Source: Oscillospiraceae bacterium
GTDB taxonomy: Bacteria > Bacillota > Clostridia > Oscillospirales > CAG-272
Length of the DNA: 47,355 nt
Assembly (NCBI GenBank): GCA_015064855.1
Contig: SVRK01000014.1
Location: 1 to 47,355 of the forward strand
Direction of reading: 5' to 3'
In this document: piece by piece, positions 16,993-25,662 of the stretch
Layout: each line of letters starts with the position of its first letter
Numbering within the stretch: the stretch's first letter is position 1
Translations under genes and position numbers: made by a program
The notes under the pieces: model-generated
The model's input: only the letters and a program-made list of their open reading frames with translations
Databases searched by the model: none
What the model was told of the DNA's origin: nothing

Positions 16993-18267
16993 TCATTTTA
17001 CTATTACGGAAACGCCGTCGGGGATTGCGGTTATTTTTGGGTTTTCGTTATTTAGGAGCTTCTTTGCAATTTCAAGTGCCTCGTCAATAGAGTCGGCAGG
17101 TGTCATATGCATTTTTTCAATTACTGATTTTTCCATATCGGAAACGTAAATAACCGTTGCGTGCATAAGAACGCGCAAAAGAACCTGCGTTTGCCATTGG
17201 TCAGGCACTGTTTCTCGCCTGTCCCTTGCACGGAATATTGCCATTGTTTTATTTATATCGGGCTCGTCTGAGAGCTGATGATAGAAGTGGTCACCACCTA
17301 TACCATCGTTTGATTTTGCGAGCATTATAATTACTCCGCCCTTTTTAACGGTTGCCTCACCTGCAGTCATTCCCTTTACAGCTTGATATACGTTTTGGTC
17401 AAGCGGATAACCACCGTTTGTGGTTATTACTATATCCGCCTCGCGCTTTTCAACCTGACAAAGAGATAAGAGAAAATCCGTTCCCTTTTTATGCGCTTCT
17501 TCAAGGTCGCCGGCGACCGCGTAAATTACTTCCTTCTTCTCATTTAGAATAACGTTCACTATGTACGTTAGCTTTGCGGTTTTTGCCGCCCAGAGCATAT
17601 CTCTGTGCATTGGATTACCCTCTAAAATTCCCGTACGAGAATATGGGCTGTCTATAAACTCCGAGCAGTGGTTTGCAAGCACGGTTTGGCGCGCACAAAC
17701 ACCGGGGAGCAAGCTCTTTCTTCCACCTGAAAAGCCTGCAAAGAAGTGTGGCTCAATAAAGCCCTCGGAAACAAGCAAATCTGCCTCCATAGCTATTTTA
17801 TTTACAACGCACTCGCCACCTGATGGGAGTGTGCCGATGTTTACAAGCATTTCCTTTTCATCGCAATCGTGGACTACTATATTTTCGTTTTCCACAATTT
17901 CTTTTCCAAATTTGCCCACAAGCTCGTCTTTAGTTGTGCCTCTATGACAGCCTGTTGCTATTAAAATAGTAATTTTTGCGTCAGGTGAGCCCTCTCTTAT
18001 TTCTTTAAGCATATTAGGAATAATAAGCTTACTGGGCACTGGGCGAGTGTGGTCACTTGCTATTATTACAACGTTTTTCTTTCCCTTGGCAAGCTCACAT
18101 AAGCGAGGAGATAAAACAGGCTTTTTCATTGCCTCTTTTACTAAATCTGCACCAGATTTTTTTGGGTCATAGCTATTTATCGGTGACTCTAACACCCCCA
18201 AAAGCTCCTCGTCCTTAAACGAATATTCTATATTTTCTTTTCCGTATGGGAATAATACTGTTTTCAC
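16993..18267 (-). CDS. larA: Nickel-dependent lactate racemase family protein (LarA)
   Basis: 424 residues. The residues known to matter in LarA align even in numbering: Asp72 and Arg75 (SDHTRP), His108 (TGCHRG), His174 (EPHFFAGF), Lys184 (GGRKSLLPG, the attachment site of the nickel-pincer cofactor) and His200 (LANH). It would racemise lactate or another 2-hydroxy acid in the cytoplasm. The cofactor-maturation genes larB, larC and larE are not in this window and must be elsewhere if the enzyme is active. The start is GTG with AGGAG upstream. It is the last gene of the operon that starts at 21989, directly after an AEC carrier, which suggests transport and racemisation of the same hydroxy acid. 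Confidence 0.9.
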   Translation of the reverse strand: MKTVLFPYGKENIEYSFKDEELLGVLESPINSYDPKKSGADLVKEAMKKPVLSPRLCELAKGKKNVVIIASDHTRPVPSKLIIPNMLKEIREGSPDAKITILIATGCHRGTTKDELVGKFGKEIVENENIVVHDCDEKEMLVNIGTLPSGGECVVNKIAMEADLLVSEGFIEPHFFAGFSGGRKSLLPGVCARQTVLANHCSEFIDSPYSRTGILEGNPMHRDMLWAAKTAKLTYIVNVILNEKKEVIYAVAGDLEEAHKKGTDFLLSLCQVEKREADIVITTNGGYPLDQNVYQAVKGMTAGEATVKKGGVIIMLAKSNDGIGGDHFYHQLSDEPDINKTMAIFRARDRRETVPDQWQTQVLLRVLMHATVIYVSDMEKSVIEKMHMTPADSIDEALEIAKKLLNNENPKITAIPDGVSVIVK

Positions 18268-18287
18268 TATTTTTTCTCCTTTTTATA

Positions 18288-19223
18288 TTAGAAAAATGAC
18301 GTTAGCGGTGACATAATAGGTATTGTTATAATAGCGAGGGAAGTGCCGAGAAGCACAAGAGATGCCGCGTTTTTTTGCCCCTTGCCTATCATTTCGGAAA
18401 AGGTAAGGACAACACTTGCCACAGGACACGCTATCATAATAAAAATTGACGATTTCATTCCGCTGTCAAAGGGCAACGGTAACAAAACGAAAAATATAAT
18501 TAGCGGAAACAAAATTTGCTTAATAAAAACTATTAAATAGTTTGCCTTGGCAAGGAAAACGTCCTTCAATGGCACACATGCCAAGCGCATACCCATAACG
18601 AGCATACAAAGCGGAGTTGTCATTTTGGCAAGCAAGGTAACTGCATTTCCCACAACAAGCGGTAACTCCAAATTCAAGAAAAAGAATGGTATTGCCAAAG
18701 CAAGCCCTGCCATTGCGGGATTTATAAAGATTTTCTTTGCTTTTATATATTTTTTATCCCTTGAAATAATATATGAGCCAACACTCCAGCCTATTAAATT
18801 GAGGGCAAGTGATGCCATAGCGGAAAACGCAACCGCCTCGGGATAATCGGGCAAAAGCGCCTCTAAAACGGGAACGCCCATGAAAGCACAGTTCGGCAAG
18901 GACGTTGCCAAATTAAAAACTCTATATTTTACGTCGTCACTCTTTTTCTTAAAGATAAAGTAGAAAATCAATAGTCCTATAAGGAAAGACGATGCCAAAA
19001 TAACGAGCGCTATTAAAAGCTTAAATAAAAGCTCCGGTGAAAAATCATTTCTGGTTATTGAATGGAAAAGAAGACATGGCGACAAAACGAACATAAGAAG
19101 CTTTGCAAATGAAGAAATAGCGCTTTCCTTTACAAGCTTGGATTTTATGAGCACAAAGCCGGGCAAAGCATATAAAAGCATTGTAAAAACAACGCCAAGC
19201 GCCGCAAAAAATATTGATGCCAT
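18288..19223 (-). CDS. AEC family transporter (auxin efflux carrier-type)
   Basis: 311 residues with about ten membrane helices in two halves and the family-typical 'SPCLLFHSITR' and 'PNCAFMGVPVLEALLP' segments in the N-terminal half and 'MTTPLCMLVMGMRLA' later. Bacterial AEC proteins such as MleP and YfdV-type carriers move organic acids (malate, lactate, oxalate). It lies 20 bp upstream of larA and 27 bp after the HAD gene, preceded by GGGGAGGAG, so it belongs to the operon. A hydroxy-acid carrier supplying LarA is the simplest inference. Confidence 0.88.
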   Translation of the reverse strand: MASIFFAALGVVFTMLLYALPGFVLIKSKLVKESAISSFAKLLMFVLSPCLLFHSITRNDFSPELLFKLLIALVILASSFLIGLLIFYFIFKKKSDDVKYRVFNLATSLPNCAFMGVPVLEALLPDYPEAVAFSAMASLALNLIGWSVGSYIISRDKKYIKAKKIFINPAMAGLALAIPFFFLNLELPLVVGNAVTLLAKMTTPLCMLVMGMRLACVPLKDVFLAKANYLIVFIKQILFPLIIFFVLLPLPFDSGMKSSIFIMIACPVASVVLTFSEMIGKGQKNAASLVLLGTSLAIITIPIMSPLTSFF

Positions 19224-19250
19224 ATTTCTCCTCCCCTCTTAACAATCGTT

Positions 19251-19976
19251 TTAATCCTCCAGAAGCGGCTTTATTACCTCTTTGAAGGTTCTATAGTCAT
19301 CTATTTTAAAATAGTTAAAATCGGCAAGATAAACGCTTTCATCGTTTCCCCCTCTGCCATAGTCGTCACCTATATATGCGACCTCGGAGTGAGAAAGACC
19401 GTTTTCCTTGCAATATAAATCAAGCGCATAATACTTATTATATGGCTTGGGCGACATATCAAATGATGAAGAGCCTCCGACAAAGACGTTGTATCTGTCA
19501 AACAAGGAAGCCACCTCGTCATATATAGCTCTGCGCTTTTCCCTATCGGGGTCAAATGCAAGCTTGTCCTCTTGAATTGCCTTCGTTCCTAAAATTGGAA
19601 ATGTAATACAGCCTGAAATGTGATATTCAACGCTATCACCTCTGAACTCGGTAAAGCCGTATTTTTCACGCAAATATGATACCTTTTTTTCTATATCCTC
19701 GCGGTCAACAGGTAAAACAACATCTCTTTTTATATCAAGCTCACCTGTTTTTTCGTTATATGTAGCGTATTGAAGCCCGTAGTTGCCGACTATATCAATG
19801 GGGTATTTGCCTAGCTGATTGAAAATTCTGCCTACCTGACCTGCGCCCACCATTATAAGCTTGTATTTTTTTGAAAGTGCATCAAGCGCTTCTCTATTTT
19901 CGTCCTTCAAGCCTTCTCTATGCTGTGTCAACGTGCCGTCTAAATCCATAGCGACAAGCTTTATTTTATCGTTCAT
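19251..19976 (-). CDS. HAD-IIB family phosphatase, phosphomannomutase-like
   Basis: 241 residues. HAD motif I is DLDGT (Asp11, Asp13). The substrate-specifying cap and the core resemble eukaryotic-type phosphomannomutases: 'GGSSSFDMSPKPYNKYYAL' parallels the PMM signature, and 'YIGDDYGRGGNDESV' is the acidic motif IV. It could dephosphorylate or isomerise a sugar or polyol phosphate. The gene overlaps the GDPD gene by 11 bp and is translationally coupled to it, so its substrate is probably a glycerol-phosphate-type or related product of that pathway. Confidence 0.8.
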   Translation of the reverse strand: MNDKIKLVAMDLDGTLTQHREGLKDENREALDALSKKYKLIMVGAGQVGRIFNQLGKYPIDIVGNYGLQYATYNEKTGELDIKRDVVLPVDREDIEKKVSYLREKYGFTEFRGDSVEYHISGCITFPILGTKAIQEDKLAFDPDREKRRAIYDEVASLFDRYNVFVGGSSSFDMSPKPYNKYYALDLYCKENGLSHSEVAYIGDDYGRGGNDESVYLADFNYFKIDDYRTFKEVIKPLLED

Positions 19977-20730
19977 TTTGAAGCTCCTCTAATTTAGTCA
20001 TAATATCCTTTGGGTTGTTTGTGGTTATAAGCCTTGCGCCGTTTTCAAGACAAGCCTTTAGTTTTGATTTTTGAGTTACGCTTGCGCCAATCCAAGGCTC
20101 AATCCCCTTGCTTATCAAATAATCGTAAAGTGATTTGTTTTCGTTATCAAAAATACAAGCGCAGTAAAGATATTCGTCGGGATTTATACTTACGTTACCC
20201 ATATTCCAATACGGGTAAAAGCCGTGTAACGCATATTTTTTGCCATATTTTTTATAAACGTACTCCAAAACCCAAGCGTCAAAGCTATTTATCAAGCAAC
20301 GCTCACCAAGTGCGTATTTTTCAACAAGTTCAAGCGTTTTTTCAATACAAAGCTCGCATCTTTCCTTGTTGTCTTCGTTATAATACTCCTTGATTTCGAG
20401 ATTCAAGGTGATATTTGTATCCTTAACTAAAGCAAGAAGCTCCTCAAGGGTTGGCACCTTTTCATAGGATATAGAATCCCCTGCGTTAAGCTCACGTATT
20501 TCAAGATATGTCATATCTTTAACGTATCCCTTGCCGTTTGTGGTTCTGTCCACCTTCTCATCGTGCATAAGAATCGGAACTAGGTCGGACGTTAGACGCA
20601 CGTCGGTTTCTATCATATCCGCGCTTGAAGCTATTGCACCCTTAAATGCGGAGATTGTATTTTCATAGTAGTTATAGGAGTCACCCCTATGTCCTGCTAC
20701 TGTCATTCTATTTTCGTTAGTGAATTTCAT
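19966..20730 (-). CDS. Glycerophosphodiester phosphodiesterase
   Basis: 254 residues of the GDPD/PLC-like barrel. Catalytic and metal residues are present: His14-Arg15 (GHRG), Glu23-Asn24 (ENT), Glu41 and Asp43 (MIETDV), and His56 (LMHDEKVDRTT). It has no signal peptide, so it should hydrolyse glycerophosphodiesters in the cytoplasm to glycerol phosphate and an alcohol. It overlaps the glycerol-1-phosphate dehydrogenase gene by 4 bp upstream and the HAD gene by 11 bp downstream. The neighbour implies that the product may be sn-glycerol-1-phosphate rather than the usual 3-phosphate. Confidence 0.88.
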   Translation of the reverse strand: MKFTNENRMTVAGHRGDSYNYYENTISAFKGAIASSADMIETDVRLTSDLVPILMHDEKVDRTTNGKGYVKDMTYLEIRELNAGDSISYEKVPTLEELLALVKDTNITLNLEIKEYYNEDNKERCELCIEKTLELVEKYALGERCLINSFDAWVLEYVYKKYGKKYALHGFYPYWNMGNVSINPDEYLYCACIFDNENKSLYDYLISKGIEPWIGASVTQKSKLKACLENGARLITTNNPKDIMTKLEELQNER

Positions 20731-21989
20731 ATAACGCCTCCAACGTCATAATTGAGCCATAAAACAGTATATCTATCCTTTAAATCCTTTGCGTATTTTA
20801 TAGCGTCAAATATCTTTTCCTTACCGTAAATATCGTGGAATTGACTTATATCAAGCTCCACTAAAGCAAGCATTTTTTTAATTTCATCTGCGCTCGGCAT
20901 TTTAGAAAGAATTTCTCTTATTTCCTTCTCGTTTGCAATATAGATTGGCATTCTTTCCTCTTTATATCTGCCCATCTTGTCTTGCAAGGCTATACAGCCA
21001 CTTGCTACCGATTTATAGTTTCTTTTTATCTCGCTATAATACTCGTTTTCCTCTTGCCTATATGAGGTCTTCGGTAGCTCCTTTTCAAGAAGCTTTTCTC
21101 TTATTTTAGCGGTAACAACCGTTGAAAAGGCAACGTCAATGCCGTGTGCCAAATATGGCTCGCCGTTTATAATTCCAGTAATTTCAAAGAAGTGAGATAA
21201 GTGATGCTCGCTACCAGATGCAGGACGGGAATTGCCTAAAAAGCTCATCATTATACCGACAACGATTAGCGCCTCTGTCAAATTTCTTACACTTTCTTCG
21301 TCGCGCGCCAAAAGTCCCTCTGCCGTTTTAAGGGTTTTATCTATCATTTCATACGTTGTGTCGTATATGTACTGACAAAAATATTCACCGTTTACTATTC
21401 TTGAAAGCTCCCAGTCGTTAAGCGCGGAATATTTACCTATAATATCACCATATCCCGCCTTTATCATTTCCATAGGCGCTTCCTTCAAAACCTCGGTGTC
21501 TGCAATTATTGCATAAGGTAAGCCGGCAGAAACAGTTTCCTTCATTCCGCCTAAAATCATAGCGGCTCCGCTTGATGCATAGCCGTCCATTGATGGCGCT
21601 GTTGCCACTATAACGTAAGGAATTTTTGAAAAATAGGAAACGTATTTACAAAGGTCTTGTATAACTCCCGAGCCAATGCCCACTATTAAATCAACGCCAT
21701 CAATCTTGGCATTTACCTTGTCTATTGCATCTTCGTTTGGAATTAATACTGTCTTTCCTGAGAAAATGATTTTATCCTTGATTTTTCCTTCAATAGTGGC
21801 CTCTACCCTTTTGCCACTCGCAAGATAGGTGTTTTCGTCAGCCACTATAAGTATTTTTTTATATGAATCTGCTATATCGCCAAGATGTTTTGTCGCGCCC
21901 TTTTCAACGTATACGTATTTTATTGGGCAAGCATGCTCCTTGCCACACGCTTTACAATATCCGCCCTTCAAAATTTGATTTATATCCAT
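20727..21989 (-). CDS. sn-Glycerol-1-phosphate dehydrogenase (AraM/EgsA-like)
   Basis: 420 residues of the iron/zinc-dependent alcohol dehydrogenase fold. The NAD(P)-binding GSGVIQD motif, 'TAPSMDGYASSGAAM' and a metal-binding region with two His ('GSEHHLSHFFE', then 'YLAHGIDVAF') match AraM-type glycerol-1-phosphate dehydrogenases, which interconvert dihydroxyacetone phosphate and sn-glycerol-1-phosphate. The N-terminus carries Cys residues (YCKACGKEHAC) common in the gut-Firmicute branch. First gene of a five-gene operon with AAGGGG before the ATG and a promoter at 22020-22048. Confidence 0.85.
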   Translation of the reverse strand: MDINQILKGGYCKACGKEHACPIKYVYVEKGATKHLGDIADSYKKILIVADENTYLASGKRVEATIEGKIKDKIIFSGKTVLIPNEDAIDKVNAKIDGVDLIVGIGSGVIQDLCKYVSYFSKIPYVIVATAPSMDGYASSGAAMILGGMKETVSAGLPYAIIADTEVLKEAPMEMIKAGYGDIIGKYSALNDWELSRIVNGEYFCQYIYDTTYEMIDKTLKTAEGLLARDEESVRNLTEALIVVGIMMSFLGNSRPASGSEHHLSHFFEITGIINGEPYLAHGIDVAFSTVVTAKIREKLLEKELPKTSYRQEENEYYSEIKRNYKSVASGCIALQDKMGRYKEERMPIYIANEKEIREILSKMPSADEIKKMLALVELDISQFHDIYGKEKIFDAIKYAKDLKDRYTVLWLNYDVGGVI

Positions 21990-22019
21990 TTTATACCCCT
22001 TAATGATGCTATTTGTTAT

Positions 22020-22048
22020 AGTATAGCCTAATTAAAGATATTTTTCAA
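22020..22048 (-). promoter_or_regulatory. Promoter of the G1P dehydrogenase/GDPD/HAD/AEC/LarA operon
   Basis: TTGAAA, 17-bp spacer and TATACT on the minus strand. Confidence 0.8.
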
Positions 22049-22058
22049 GTCTAAATAA

Positions 22059-22087
22059 TTAAAGAGCAGATAAAATCTGCTCTTTAA
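22059..22087 (-). terminator. Intrinsic terminator of the ESCRT-like gene cluster
   Basis: 13-bp perfect stem (TTAAAGAGCAGAT) with an AAA loop. The TAA stop of the SEL1 gene lies within its 5' arm on the minus strand. Confidence 0.85.
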
Positions 22088-23469
22088 AAATTATCTATAA
22101 TGTAATGCTTTGCCTGCTTGTTTCCACCGCTTGCCGATTTCTCAAACCACTCGCGCGAGGCAACTAAATCCTTTGGAACACCATTGCCAATATAATAGCA
22201 TCTGCCCAAATTATACTGTGCAAAGGAATTGCCCTTTTTAGATGCCCTCAAATACCATTTTACAGCTTCCTTATAATCCTTTTCAACGCCTGTGCCATAA
22301 TAATAGTGAATTCCTAGGTTGGTCATTGATTTATCGTTGCCGTTTGCGGCAGAGATTAAGTAGCTTTTTACAGCCTCCTTGTCGTTTGCTTTACCACCGA
22401 GGGAGTCAAATATACTGCCTAGCTGATAGTGTGATTCGCTTGGCATTTTTTTAGCTACACCCTCGAAGCATTCTATCGCTTTTTTTATGCTCTTTTCCGT
22501 TCCCATCCCTGTTTTATAGCAAATTCCGAGGTTGTATTTTGCAAGGGTGTGACCACAGCTTGCCGACCTTTTAAAAAGCTCGTATGCGTGCCTTTCATCC
22601 CTTTCTATTACTCCACCCTCAAGATATCTTTTTGCGAGTAGATAGTATGATTCACTTGAATTTTCCTCGTTTCCCTCAACCTTGCCGTTTTCTGCAAGAT
22701 TATAAAAATATTTTGCCATATCAATGCTTTTTTCTGTTCCGTAGCCGTTTTCAAAGCATCTTGCAATATAGTAATTTGTAAGTCTTTCAAAATCGTATTT
22801 TTCTTGGGAGTCAAGTAAGGTAAATGCCTTTTCGTTTTCTCCTTGCTTAAATAGCGCAAGGGCTAACGCCTCGGGTGTTATCGCCTTACCCGTAAGCCCC
22901 TCCTTTAAAAGAAGCTCCCGACTTATTTCGATTTCTGCATCATCCGCCTCGTCTATATCGTCCTCAACCACAAGAGTAATTTTTTCCTCTAAATTTTTTC
23001 CCTTGTGCTTTTCCTTTATTTTTTTTGAATATGCTTGATATAAGCCTCGGTTTTCAAGAAAGCGCGTAAGCTCATCTAAATAGATATATTCGGAGTTTTC
23101 AAGTAAGAACGGAACGAGAAATTTCAAGGTGTCGGACTCTATCTTGGCGGCATCTAAAATCAAAATGCCCTTTTTATAGTTTTCGGGATATTTTTCCCTA
23201 TCTAAAAACGCAAGAAGACAGATAGAAACCGCATCGTTTTCGTCAGACTTCAATATTTCCAGTGCACATTCTCTTATTTTATCCGAATTTACCGAGGGCA
23301 TAATTAAGTACGCTTTTAATGAGCTGTATTTATTCTTTTCCTCAATAGGAACCTCTGTCTTTTTTTGCTGCGGAATAATTTTTGGCTGATATTTTTTTCC
23401 GCAAAAGGCACATTCATATATGTTATTTGTTTTAATAAAATCAATCGAACCGCAATTTTTACATCTCAT
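22084..23469 (-). CDS. Zinc-ribbon and SEL1-repeat protein
   Basis: 461 residues from the ATG at 23469; the GTG 9 bases upstream is rejected because AGAGGTG is best spaced to the ATG. A zinc ribbon (CKNC...CAFC) occupies residues 1-25, followed by an acidic linker and a helical region. From about residue 215 to the end there are at least six SEL1/TPR-like repeats ('AKYNLGICYKTGMGTEKSIKKAIECF', shown here only as a pattern; 'GIHYYYGTGVEKDYKEAVKWY'; 'GRCYYIGNGVPKDLVASREWF'). SEL1 repeats are protein-protein interaction scaffolds. It is the last gene of the cluster, 137 bp behind kinase 1. That gap has a weak promoter-like -10, so it may also be expressed alone. Confidence 0.85.
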   Translation of the reverse strand: MRCKNCGSIDFIKTNNIYECAFCGKKYQPKIIPQQKKTEVPIEEKNKYSSLKAYLIMPSVNSDKIRECALEILKSDENDAVSICLLAFLDREKYPENYKKGILILDAAKIESDTLKFLVPFLLENSEYIYLDELTRFLENRGLYQAYSKKIKEKHKGKNLEEKITLVVEDDIDEADDAEIEISRELLLKEGLTGKAITPEALALALFKQGENEKAFTLLDSQEKYDFERLTNYYIARCFENGYGTEKSIDMAKYFYNLAENGKVEGNEENSSESYYLLAKRYLEGGVIERDERHAYELFKRSASCGHTLAKYNLGICYKTGMGTEKSIKKAIECFEGVAKKMPSESHYQLGSIFDSLGGKANDKEAVKSYLISAANGNDKSMTNLGIHYYYGTGVEKDYKEAVKWYLRASKKGNSFAQYNLGRCYYIGNGVPKDLVASREWFEKSASGGNKQAKHYIIDNF

Positions 23470-23606
23470 AAAAAACACCTCTTGCCGTAAGCTTTGCTAT
23501 ATATATTATATAACAAATTACGCTTACAAAAAAGAGGTAAGGTTTTTTATTTTTTAGTTCCTTTTTTTGCGTTTTATTCGGAAAATCAGACCAAATTAGT
23601 TCCTAT

Positions 23607-24917
23607 TCAGAGAACATATTCACAAGTGATTTTGTTTGAAACGCCTATATTATATATAAGCTTAAACCTATATCTGCCTATAATATACTCGTCATTTTTT
23701 TGAAGTGCGTCTGCAATTTCGCGAGCGTGCCTTCCACCGCTTTTAAATCTGGTGTCATCAAGCTCACCTAAAATTTTACCAACGGTCTGCCACATAACGA
23801 AGCCTCTTTTGGTTATTGGCTCCATAGCTTCAAGCCTTAAGCTCAAATAATCGGCTTTTTTAAGTGGATAAAAGCTTAGGCTTTCTTCATCCTTAAAGCT
23901 GTTTTTTTCTATTAGCTCCTTGTATCTTTTAAAGAGCCGTAGCCAATCCTCATCCTCGTAGCGTACACCCTTTTTAAAGGTATTTACAAAGGCGGTCTTT
24001 AGAAAAGATGGCAGATGCGACCAAATAGCCTTCTCTTGTGCACTATATCTCGTTTTGTAAACACTTTCACCATATGGGAAGGAAGAAGCCAGGGAAAGCT
24101 CATTATCGTCATTATCGTAGCCGTATCGACCAAAGTCACGATAATCGTATGGCTTATAGCCGTTCATTAAAAAGCGATATATTAGAGTCGACAATGCGTA
24201 ATTTTCCATATCCATAGTTCTATAATTCTCGTTATAGAATGAAAGGACACTGCCACCAAAGCTTTTTCTTATTGCCTCAGGCGAGTCATATCCGTCAGTT
24301 GTTACAACACACGGAAACTCACCAATTTGCGCGCTATCAACGTCAACTAACCTTATATCAAAGCTTTCGGGGTTGAATTTTATATTTTTTAAGCTGATAT
24401 CGCCCACTAAAATTCCCTTTGAATGCAGATATTTAAAGGCGCTTATTATTTTTATTAATATTTCAACCTGTGTGCTTCTGTCAAAGCCAAGGTATCTTTT
24501 ATTTATTCTTGTTGGGTTGCTAACTAAAGACAAAAGACTTTTCCCCTCTGCCCTTTCCATTAAAAAGCCAACGAATTTGCCCTCGTAGGTAACTATATCC
24601 TCGGGCCAACAAACGCTTTTGCTTTCGTTTTTCATCTCAAGCATTTTTAAAAGCTTTTTTTCTTTCAATACCGTTCTATGATTTTCATTATAAATTTTAA
24701 GGACATAGCCATCTTTATTTGAGGCGTAAATTTTGCCCTCGCCACCCTCTTCTATAAGAGTGCCGATTACTATTTCCTCGTTTGTTTTTTGGGAGCATAG
24801 ACGTGCGCCAAGGGTTAAGCCCTCTTCATTTTCAAGCGATATTTTTTCTTCCGCGTTTTCAAAGCTGTATTTTACCCTTTGACCATAATAAGTGTCAAAT
24901 TTTGCTTCGCTTTCCAT
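23607..24917 (-). CDS. Serine/threonine protein kinase 1 of the ESCRT-like cluster
   Basis: 436 residues. Kinase domain about 45-300: glycine loop EGGEGK (57-62), ATP-binding Lys74 (VLKIY), catalytic loop GDISLKN (Asp173, Asn178) and DVD (Asp192/194) in place of DFG. The canonical HRD is VGD, so this is a divergent YegI-like kinase, but the essential residues are present. The C-terminal ~130 residues are helical and unassigned. The gene follows the vWA gene by 16 bp. It probably phosphorylates Ser/Thr in partner proteins of the cluster; the target is unknown. No transmembrane helix is seen, so it is cytosolic. Confidence 0.82.
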   Translation of the reverse strand: MESEAKFDTYYGQRVKYSFENAEEKISLENEEGLTLGARLCSQKTNEEIVIGTLIEEGGEGKIYASNKDGYVLKIYNENHRTVLKEKKLLKMLEMKNESKSVCWPEDIVTYEGKFVGFLMERAEGKSLLSLVSNPTRINKRYLGFDRSTQVEILIKIISAFKYLHSKGILVGDISLKNIKFNPESFDIRLVDVDSAQIGEFPCVVTTDGYDSPEAIRKSFGGSVLSFYNENYRTMDMENYALSTLIYRFLMNGYKPYDYRDFGRYGYDNDDNELSLASSFPYGESVYKTRYSAQEKAIWSHLPSFLKTAFVNTFKKGVRYEDEDWLRLFKRYKELIEKNSFKDEESLSFYPLKKADYLSLRLEAMEPITKRGFVMWQTVGKILGELDDTRFKSGGRHAREIADALQKNDEYIIGRYRFKLIYNIGVSNKITCEYVL

Positions 24918-24933
24918 CTATTCTCCCTCCTTT

Positions 24934-25662
24934 TTAAAAATCTAAATCAAATGAATAATCTGTTTTTCCGCCTGTTATTTCAAGGTATATGCTTTTTGAC
25001 AGAAAGTCAAAAAATCTTTTAATTTCGTTTTGGTCCTTGCATTTAATCGGTGCGTTTTTTGAAAAGCCCTTTAATGAATTTATTAATCCCTCGTTCTCTG
25101 TCAAGGCAACAGTGCAAACGTATAGTAAATTTTCATTTTCAAGCCTTGAAAGCTCTTTTTTTATAAGCGAAACGTCATCGCTTGAATGTCCGTCCGAAAA
25201 AATCACAAGCCAAGGCTTATAATATGAAATTTTGTTTTTTTCATATTCCTTTTTTCTTTCCTCAATTACGCTAAGCGAGAGCGAAATTGCGCTTGAAATA
25301 TTAGTGTTGCTTTTTGGGATGGGGCGAAATTTCGGCTCTTTTTTCTCCTCAACTGAGGAAAAGCCCTCGTAAATACTTGGGGTATCATTAAAGGTGACTA
25401 TTGCAATCTCACAGCTATCGCTTGAAATGTCCTCGTCGAGTATAGCCTTGTAAAAATTCTCAATAGCCTCGTGTACCTTGTCCATCAAGGTGATTCCACC
25501 GTTTACCTCTTTACATTCAATTTGGTCGGTATATATTTTATTTCCCGTTTCCTTTATAGTCTCAAAGCCGTCAACAATTATTCCCATTGACGAGCTTGTA
25601 TCTATGCAAAAGCAAATAGGAACGCGCCTTGCTTTGTTATTTAAATCAATTTTGTTTGTCAT
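24934..25662 (-). CDS. vWA-domain protein 1 (TerY-like)
   Basis: 242 residues, essentially one von Willebrand factor A domain. The MIDAS motif DxSxS is at Asp21-Thr-Ser23-Ser-Ser25 (DTSSSMG), with the downstream Thr/Asp in TFNDTPS and FSDGHS. It resembles the TerY group of bacterial vWA proteins that accompany kinases. vWA domains bind ligands through a metal ion and often assemble with AAA+ ATPases. Its ATG overlaps the LRR gene by 4 bp, giving translational coupling. No signal peptide is seen. Confidence 0.85.
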   Translation of the reverse strand: MTNKIDLNNKARRVPICFCIDTSSSMGIIVDGFETIKETGNKIYTDQIECKEVNGGITLMDKVHEAIENFYKAILDEDISSDSCEIAIVTFNDTPSIYEGFSSVEEKKEPKFRPIPKSNTNISSAISLSLSVIEERKKEYEKNKISYYKPWLVIFSDGHSSDDVSLIKKELSRLENENLLYVCTVALTENEGLINSLKGFSKNAPIKCKDQNEIKRFFDFLSKSIYLEITGGKTDYSFDLDF

